Shown piece after piece: positions 58,735-64,000 of a DNA stretch of 64,000 bases; position 1 is the stretch's first letter, and each line of letters opens with the position of its first letter. The position numbers and the translations under genes are program-made. The DNA lies in assembly GCF_002723455.1 (NCBI RefSeq), contig NZ_PDUS01000003.1:145866-209865 (forward strand), written 5' to 3'. Source of the stretch: Pseudoalteromonas sp. 3D05. Lineage in GTDB: Bacteria > Pseudomonadota > Gammaproteobacteria > Enterobacterales > Alteromonadaceae. The notes under the pieces were generated by a model. That model was not told the DNA's origin, made no database searches, and was given only the letters and a program-made list of their open reading frames with translations.

Positions 58735-59778
58735 CTAATCAGCGAAAAAATTTACCGTGTGTGGTTTTATTTTTATTGTTACCTGCTCATTTACATTAAA
58801 TGGCTGGCTTAGCTCGGCAGCAACTTCTATCTCTTGACCACATAATGCCACCTTAAATACATTTGAAGAGCCAATGAAGCGCTGACTTAGTATGGTCACT
58901 GAATGGCTATCAGATTGTGAGACAGCAGATAAAACTAAATGATGTGGGCGAATATATAATTGCCCTTCATCCGATTTATGGTTATGTGCTTGCAAGGATT
59001 TAACCTGCCCATAACAGGTTGAATACTCTGTAGCTGAAATTGCTTTCGCATCTAAGTATATGCCCTGACCAAGAAACTCCGCAACTACCTTTGAGTTTGG
59101 CATACTAAAAAGCTGTTCTGGCGGGCCCTGTTGAGCAATTTTACCTTCATGCATGATGGCCAAGCTATCTGAAAATGCAAACGCCTCTTCTTTTGAATGA
59201 GTTACAAATACTGCAGAGACTTGCTGATTCTTTATAATGCGGCGAATATCTGCGATTAACTCGAAGCGTACCTGCGTATCGATATTGGAAAATGGCTCAT
59301 CGAGTAACAGTAAACTAGGCTTGTAAGCGAGTGCCCTAGCAATGGCTACGCGCTGCTGCTGCCCACCAGATAGTTGGTGAGGAAAACGTGTTGCACACCC
59401 AACTAAATGAACTAGTTCTAGCATTTCAGTCACACGTTCTTTTTTTTGCATTTTGCTCATGTTCGTTAAGCCAAATGCGATATTATCAGCAACGGTTAAA
59501 TGCGGAAATAACGCATAATCTTGAAACATCATGCCAATATTGCGGTGCTCTGGTGCTAAAAATGATTGCTCATCCGACACTAACTTTGAGTCAATAAATA
59601 CCTTTCCCTGCTTCGCTTCAATAATACCTGCAATCGCTTTTAGTGTGGTCGTTTTACCACAGCCACTAGCACCAAGCAGGCAAACAATCTCATCCTTTGC
59701 AACAGTTAAGTTTAAGTGTTCAATCACTGAAGTACCGTTATATTGGTACGATAAATTTTCTAAAACTAAACTACTCAT
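58735..59778 (-). CDS. fbpC: Ferric iron ABC transporter, ATPase subunit
   Basis: A 347-residue ABC ATPase of the FbpC/FutC/AfuC type. Walker A GASGCGKTT (~36), signature LSGGQQQRVAIARAL (~135), Walker B LLLLDEPFSNID (~155), switch His in VFVTHSKEE, and a C-terminal TOBE-like domain (residues ~240-347). It starts directly after fbpB (one base between stop and start). Confidence 0.93.
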   Translation of the reverse strand: MSSLVLENLSYQYNGTSVIEHLNLTVAKDEIVCLLGASGCGKTTTLKAIAGIIEAKQGKVFIDSKLVSDEQSFLAPEHRNIGMMFQDYALFPHLTVADNIAFGLTNMSKMQKKERVTEMLELVHLVGCATRFPHQLSGGQQQRVAIARALAYKPSLLLLDEPFSNIDTQVRFELIADIRRIIKNQQVSAVFVTHSKEEAFAFSDSLAIMHEGKIAQQGPPEQLFSMPNSKVVAEFLGQGIYLDAKAISATEYSTCYGQVKSLQAHNHKSDEGQLYIRPHHLVLSAVSQSDSHSVTILSQRFIGSSNVFKVALCGQEIEVAAELSQPFNVNEQVTIKIKPHTVNFFAD

Positions 59779-61410
59779 CTAACTATGTTGCTCCATTGAG
59801 CGATTAACAAAATACAGCGGGATAAGCCCCACTAAAACAATCGAAAGCGCTGAAATTGATGCAAGCTCTAACTGCTCGTCACTGACATATTGAAACACAT
59901 GCGTTGCGAGGGTTTCAAAATTAAAAGGTCGGAGTAACAATGCTGCTGGGAGCTCTTTCATACACTCGATAAATACCAGCAAACCAGCGGTTAGAATACC
60001 ACGGCGCAGCAGAGGAATGTGCACCTTTCTTAACGTTTGTCCTTGGCTTTTTCCCATTGATTGGCTCGCCATATCTAACGAAGGACTAATACGCATAAAA
60101 CTCGCTTCGACAGCCCCATGTGCTATGGCATAAAATCGTACAACATATGCAAAGGTTATCGCAAATAAAGTACCGCTTAGTAGTAAACCTGGGGAAACCC
60201 CAAATGGCTCCAGCCAAACATTAAGACGATCATCAAGCAGTGTTAAAGGTAATAGCACTGCAATAGCTAAAACTGTGCCGGGTAAAGCGTAGCCCGTACT
60301 GGCTAAGCGGCCTGGGAGCAGTGGATATTGATGTTTAGCAATGCGTTGATAAAACACAACCAGCAAACTTAATACAATAGTGATAACACACACTATTGCA
60401 GCCACTTTAAAACTTTGCCAAGCATATAAGAAAAACGCATCATTCCATGCTTGATCAGCATACGCAAAAGCATAATTGAGCAGCACAGCTACAGGTAATA
60501 TAAAGGCAAAAAATAACACGGCACAACAGAACAGTGTCGCTAGCCAAGCGTAAAACCCTTTTAGACTATACAGTGTTTCACTATTAACACCTGATTGACG
60601 TTCATAAACAGCTTGCTCACGGCGACTGAAGCGCTCTAACATTAACGCTAAAAATAGCATTAATAACATAATTCCGGATATTTTAGCGGCCGCTGTTAAG
60701 GAGTAATAGCCAAGCCATGTATCGTACACAGCCGTTGTAAGTGTACTCACCGCAAAGTAATTAACAGTGGCAAAGTCAGCCATTGTTTCCATACTAATTA
60801 ACGCAAGTCCTGCAACGATAGCACCTCGTGCTAACGGCATACTGACACGGTAAAAGCTTTTTAACGGTGACAACCCCATAATTTGGCTAGCTTGTACTAA
60901 CTTAAATGATTGCTCACGCAACGCGGTTTTAAAAATTAAATAGAGATATGGGTATAGCACAAGTGCAATCATAATAATCGCGCCGGGCAACGTTCGGATA
61001 TCAAAGAACCAATAATCATTTGGGGATTGCCAACCAAACCAATCTCGAAGCGAGACTTGAATCGGCCCTGCATAATCAAATAAATCGGTATATACATAGG
61101 CAATTATATAGGTTGGCATAGCAAGGGGCAGCATTAACGCCCACTCAAATTGTTTTCTACCGGGAAAATCACAATAAGCGGTGATCCAACCAAGCGGTAA
61201 TGCGATTGCGCTACTAACAATACAGACACCCAGGATCAGCAATAAAGTATTGCGTACGTAATCCCACAACACGGTATCCCAAAGGTGGCTAAAAACATCT
61301 GAATCGCCTTGCAGCGATTCAAATAAAAGAAAGCATAGCGGAGTTACCAGGACTATACCGATAACCCACGCAAATAACTGCCATCGAGACAGTGAAAATT
61401 TTAAACTCAT
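59779..61410 (-). CDS. fbpB: Ferric iron ABC transporter, permease subunit
   Basis: A 543-residue fused permease with two BPD_transp_1 halves and about twelve membrane helices, as in FbpB/SfuB. Both halves show the EAA-type loop: LVQASQIMGLSPLKSFYRVSMP near 186 (read in two parts) and MASQSMGKSQGQTLRKVHIPLL near 447. The start overlaps the fbpA stop by one base. Confidence 0.93.
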   Translation of the reverse strand: MSLKFSLSRWQLFAWVIGIVLVTPLCFLLFESLQGDSDVFSHLWDTVLWDYVRNTLLLILGVCIVSSAIALPLGWITAYCDFPGRKQFEWALMLPLAMPTYIIAYVYTDLFDYAGPIQVSLRDWFGWQSPNDYWFFDIRTLPGAIIMIALVLYPYLYLIFKTALREQSFKLVQASQIMGLSPLKSFYRVSMPLARGAIVAGLALISMETMADFATVNYFAVSTLTTAVYDTWLGYYSLTAAAKISGIMLLMLFLALMLERFSRREQAVYERQSGVNSETLYSLKGFYAWLATLFCCAVLFFAFILPVAVLLNYAFAYADQAWNDAFFLYAWQSFKVAAIVCVITIVLSLLVVFYQRIAKHQYPLLPGRLASTGYALPGTVLAIAVLLPLTLLDDRLNVWLEPFGVSPGLLLSGTLFAITFAYVVRFYAIAHGAVEASFMRISPSLDMASQSMGKSQGQTLRKVHIPLLRRGILTAGLLVFIECMKELPAALLLRPFNFETLATHVFQYVSDEQLELASISALSIVLVGLIPLYFVNRSMEQHS

Positions 61411-62414
61411 TAAAGGTCGAACTTCACCTCATCAATCAACTTAAGCGCTAACGGACGATATTTGCTAATTTCATCCAGTGGTAAACTGTCTTCCTTAAAG
61501 TTACCCCAAGATGCCACTAAACTTGATAATTCCACACCTGGTTTAACTGGATATTCCATATTGACCGAGGCATACATATTTTGCGCCTTATTGTCGGTCA
61601 TAAACTCAATGAGTTTCAAGGCATTTTCTGGATTTTTAGCGTATTTGGTCATTACCACACCAGATACATTAATATGTGAGCCGCGATTATCTTGATTTGG
61701 GAAGTTTATATTTACAGCATCAGCCCATGTTTTTTGAGCTGGATCTTGAATCATCTTGCCAAAGTAATAACTATTGCCCAAAGCTAAGTCACATAATCCT
61801 TCTTTTACAGCTTTCACTTGTGCACGATCATTACCTTGGGGCTTGCGGGCTAAATTCGCTTTAACACCTTCAAGCCATTGCTTTGTTTGCGCTTCGCCAT
61901 GATGCGCGATCATAGAAGCAACAAGGCCTAAGTTGTATGGGTGCTTACCTGAACGAGTACACAGCTTTCCTTTATATTGTGGTAAGGCTAAATCTTCATA
62001 ACTTAAATCAGCCAACTGCCCCACTCGATCTTTCGAAGAATAAACATTTCGCACCCGCTTTGTTAATGCAATCCACTGCCCTTCATTATCACGAAACTTT
62101 GCAGGCACATTTTCATTAACCGTTTCACTGTTAATTGTTTGTGTTAAATTAAGTTCATCTAACTGAACTAAGTCACTAAAATTGGACGTTAAAACTAGAT
62201 CTGCTCGACTGTGTTTACCTTCGCGCTTAACTCGTTCAATAAGCCCTTTTTTAGCGAAAACGACATTGGTTTCAATGCCCGTCTGCTTAGTAAAATCATC
62301 CAGAATAGGTTGGATCAGAAATGGCTGACGAAAAGAATAAATGTTTACAGCATCATCAGCCAAAGCAGGGGCTGCTACTGTAAGTCCAATCAAAACTGCT
62401 AATGTTTTTTTCAT
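61410..62414 (-). CDS. fbpA: Periplasmic Fe(3+)-binding protein
   Basis: A 334-residue substrate-binding protein. The start is ATG 62414, giving a clean signal peptide (MKKTLAVLIGLTVAAPALA). The mature protein has VNIYSFRQPFLIQPILDDF, GNSYYFGKMI (the iron-ligand Tyr pair region) and a family-typical C terminus. A Fur-box-like sequence lies 20-36 bp upstream of the start, supporting iron repression. Confidence 0.93.
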   Translation of the reverse strand: MKKTLAVLIGLTVAAPALADDAVNIYSFRQPFLIQPILDDFTKQTGIETNVVFAKKGLIERVKREGKHSRADLVLTSNFSDLVQLDELNLTQTINSETVNENVPAKFRDNEGQWIALTKRVRNVYSSKDRVGQLADLSYEDLALPQYKGKLCTRSGKHPYNLGLVASMIAHHGEAQTKQWLEGVKANLARKPQGNDRAQVKAVKEGLCDLALGNSYYFGKMIQDPAQKTWADAVNINFPNQDNRGSHINVSGVVMTKYAKNPENALKLIEFMTDNKAQNMYASVNMEYPVKPGVELSSLVASWGNFKEDSLPLDEISKYRPLALKLIDEVKFDL

Positions 62415-62433
62415 AAATCGTGCTCGCACAAAT

Positions 62434-62450
62434 AGTAATTATTATCAATC
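62434..62450 (-). promoter_or_regulatory. Fur-box-like operator upstream of fbpA
   Basis: On the minus strand GATTGATAATAATTACT contains TGATAATAATTA, which matches 11 of 12 bases of the TGATAATCATTA core of the Fur box. Its position just upstream of fbpA fits repression by iron-loaded Fur. Confidence 0.6.
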
Positions 62451-62516
62451 AATAATACCTTTTCCCCACTTAAAGTGCACCTAAAATCTAGCTTGAGGGC
62501 ATATACAGAAGTTGGT

Positions 62517-62534
62517 TGTGAGATATCTCTTACG
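62517..62534 (+). promoter_or_regulatory. GacA/UvrY-type upstream activating site
   Basis: TGTGAGATATCTCTTACG matches the TGTAAG-N6-CTTACA consensus at 10 of 12 fixed positions and is almost self-complementary. It is centred about 165 bp before the predicted start of the CsrB-like RNA, similar to the far-upstream sites of csrB and rsm genes in other gammaproteobacteria. Confidence 0.65.
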
Positions 62535-62680
62535 TTGTTGACAGCTATTGAGTATAAAGATGACGAATTACGACTTAAAAAAAACCTAAACAACTGATTA
62601 ATATTAATTAAAATAAATTTCAATACAAGCAACAAGGTTTTTAATGTTGTTTTTAGCCTATTTTGTTTGCATAAACTCTC

Positions 62681-62686
62681 TATACT
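62681..62686 (+). promoter_or_regulatory. -10 box of the CsrB-like RNA
   Basis: TATACT, one mismatch from consensus, is followed by a likely start near 62693. No good -35 is present at 17 bp (CTATTT), consistent with a promoter that depends on an activator. Confidence 0.5.
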
Positions 62687-62692
62687 TACTTC

Positions 62693-63178
62693 ATCGGATA
62701 AGCAGGCAGCTTTGGTGAGTTTGCAACAAGGAATGATTACTCAACGATCGTTACTAAAGGTTTAGTTGGAGAACTAGGATACACGGACAGACTCAGGAAG
62801 AGTAACACAAGGGATTGGTATAAAAGGACAGCATCATGATGATGCGAAATGGACTAACAACAGGGCTCTAAGGAGAGTTGTTATACAGGATGTAAAAAAA
62901 GCGGAAACATGGACAGGCCTTAAAGGCAACGCAAGGGAACTGTTTAGTCAAAGGATAGCGTCAGGACGATGCGTAAAGGACGGGTAATAGAGATTACCAA
63001 AATGGAGTATGGATACAATTGGATATAGGCCCGGATAGCCTAAATTGTGCAGAACGAATAAGTAACAGCGCAATAACATGGATTAGTAAAGTTTAGGAGT
63101 TGATTAAGTTCAATTGCAGGATGCAGAAAATTAGAAGATTCCGCAAGCGCGACTAGAGATAGTACGCGCTTTTCTTTT
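62693..63178 (+). ncRNA. csrB: CsrB-like CsrA-sequestering regulatory RNA
   Basis: This gene-free stretch is about 485 nt and carries about 24 GGA triplets by hand count, where about 7-8 would be expected by chance. Many have the CsrA-binding form AGGA, CAGGA(T/C)G or ATGGA (for example 62796, 62826, 62888, 62963, 62979, 63119), and several lie between short inverted flanks (GCATCATGATGATGC near 62831). It ends in an intrinsic terminator at 63145-63178 and has a -10 box and a GacA/UvrY-type site upstream. There is no plausible ORF. Such RNAs bind many CsrA dimers and relieve translational repression. Boundaries are approximate. Confidence 0.85.
63145..63178 (+). terminator. Intrinsic terminator of the CsrB-like RNA
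   Basis: AAGCGCG-ACTA, GAGA loop, TAGT-a-CGCGCTT (63145-63171; one bulged A), then TTTCTTTT. Confidence 0.85.
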
Positions 63179-63231
63179 GTCTAAAATTCACTACTCAAAA
63201 AGCCTACCTTTTATCATTATCGATACAAGTT

Positions 63232-63921
63232 TTACTGCGGCCGCCCCTTATTTCTTTTACCTAATAAATACGCGTCACGGAACTTCATAAAGTGTTTTTC
63301 AAGTTTAGCCGCTGCGTCATCCTCACCAGCTAATGCCAACACCATTATTGCCACTTCAGCTGTTCCTAACTGGTGATCATGCGGTGCAACACGCAAGCGG
63401 TAATCAGAGAGTTTTTCAGCGCTGATTGACAGCACTGGCAAGTCATCAAGGTAAGGACTTTTACGGATCATTTTTTTTGCTTCACGCCACGTGCCATCTA
63501 AAAAGATAAACAAAGGACGTTTATTTGGCTGCGCTTGCACTTGTGTAATTACGCGAGAGGTATTTTCAACATCAGTGGCAGGGAAAATCACTATAGGCTG
63601 ATATTGTGGGTCGTTCAATAACGTTAATAACTTTTCATCAGGTTCTGTTCTGTCCCAACGAAAAGCGTAGTTGTCAGGCACTATTTCAGCTATTAAGCGC
63701 CCTGTATTAGAAGGTTTAAAGCTCTCATTATGGTACATCAGCATACATACTGCGGCATCACATTGTGCTTGCTCTGTTCCGTCACAAATACAGTAATGTT
63801 TTGCAATTAAGCATTGTTCACAGCGGTCCATTTTACCGCCGCGAGCATTGAACTCACGTCGAGATTCACTAATTTGCTGTGCTCGTAAGGCAAGTACTGA
63901 ATTAGAAGAGCGGTTAGTCAC
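63232..63921 (-). CDS. tapT: tRNA-uridine aminocarboxypropyltransferase (DTW domain)
   Basis: A 229-residue DTW-domain enzyme, like E. coli TapT (YfiP), which adds the acp3 group to U47 of tRNAs using SAM. A Cys-rich N-terminal zinc site (RCEQCLIAKHYCIC, residues ~33-46) precedes the domain. The catalytic signature appears as FLDGTWREAKKM near residue 145, then RVAPHDHQLGTAEV. The N terminus (SVLALRAQQISESRREF) aligns with E. coli YfiP. In enterics yfiP adjoins yfiQ (patZ); here they are 50 kb apart. Confidence 0.9.
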   Translation of the reverse strand: MTNRSSNSVLALRAQQISESRREFNARGGKMDRCEQCLIAKHYCICDGTEQAQCDAAVCMLMYHNESFKPSNTGRLIAEIVPDNYAFRWDRTEPDEKLLTLLNDPQYQPIVIFPATDVENTSRVITQVQAQPNKRPLFIFLDGTWREAKKMIRKSPYLDDLPVLSISAEKLSDYRLRVAPHDHQLGTAEVAIMVLALAGEDDAAAKLEKHFMKFRDAYLLGKRNKGRPQ

Positions 63922-63980
63922 GTGATTTAATACCTAAAAAATGTTCGGCGCATATTGTAGCTAAAAAAAGCGGGAATAGA

Positions 63981-64000
63981 TATCAGCTATCAGCTATCAG
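63981..64000. repeat. Tandem heptamer TATCAGC at the window edge
   Basis: Two full TATCAGC units and a partial third run into the window end. The full length of the array cannot be seen. Confidence 0.6.

Noticed and set aside
62411..62635. Minus-strand open frame of 74 codons upstream of fbpA
   Set aside because: It overlaps the Fur-box-like site and the GacA-type site and has no recognisable protein features.

Overview
This window comes from a marine gammaproteobacterium of the order Alteromonadales, most likely Pseudoalteromonas. That placement rests on AT-rich coding DNA, gammaproteobacterial gene orders (ribF-ileS-lspA-fkpB-ispH; lptD-surA-pdxA-rsmA-apaG-apaH; rplU-rpmA-obgE next to divergent ispB; mdh next to argR), and many c-di-GMP and chemotaxis genes. 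It is inferred from gene content and was not tested against a database. No rRNA, tRNA, CRISPR array, phage or transposase gene was seen.

Layout. 1-5.7 kb: ribF-ileS-lspA-fkpB-ispH. 5.7-7.5 kb: a LytS/AlgZ-type kinase with its LytTR regulator, followed by a 198-bp foldback element. 7.7-9.7 kb: an unknown protein translationally coupled to a polysaccharide flippase gene that carries an in-frame stop. 10.5-15.7 kb: a patZ-type acyl-CoA synthetase/acetyltransferase followed without gaps by a uroporphyrinogen-decarboxylase-like protein, a TPR-LicD phosphotransferase and a CTP-dependent nucleotidylyltransferase, a possible surface-glycan decoration operon. 15.9-32.9 kb: a voltage-gated K+ channel, a 1502-residue propeller/PAS/GGDEF/EAL protein, metal efflux (zntR plus a Cys-rich permease), assorted metabolic genes, and a BarA-like hybrid kinase paired with a REC-GGDEF protein. 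33-42 kb: PIN-PhoH, rapA, rluA, djlA, murU-amgK. 42.3-48.9 kb: the lptD to apaH operon. 49-58 kb: a chemotaxis receptor, folA, obgE, rpmA, rplU, ispB, mdh, argR. 57.8-62.4 kb: an fbpABC ferric-iron importer with a DyP peroxidase as last gene and a Fur-box-like site upstream. 62.7-63.2 kb: a CsrB-like regulatory RNA. The window ends with a tapT (DTW-domain) gene.

The most interesting non-protein signal is the stretch at 62.69-63.18 kb. It has no convincing ORF but about two dozen GGA triplets, an intrinsic terminator, a good -10 box and, about 165 bp upstream, a near-palindromic GacA/UvrY-type activator site. This is the full signature of a CsrA-sequestering RNA. The most interesting protein signal is the patZ/UROD-like/LicD/cytidylyltransferase operon.

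A family of palindromic elements ending in TATACCCAA recurs at 15.7, 22.2 and 26.4 kb, with a short hairpin version at 53.9 kb. They behave like non-autonomous miniature elements and account for most of the longer gene-free gaps.
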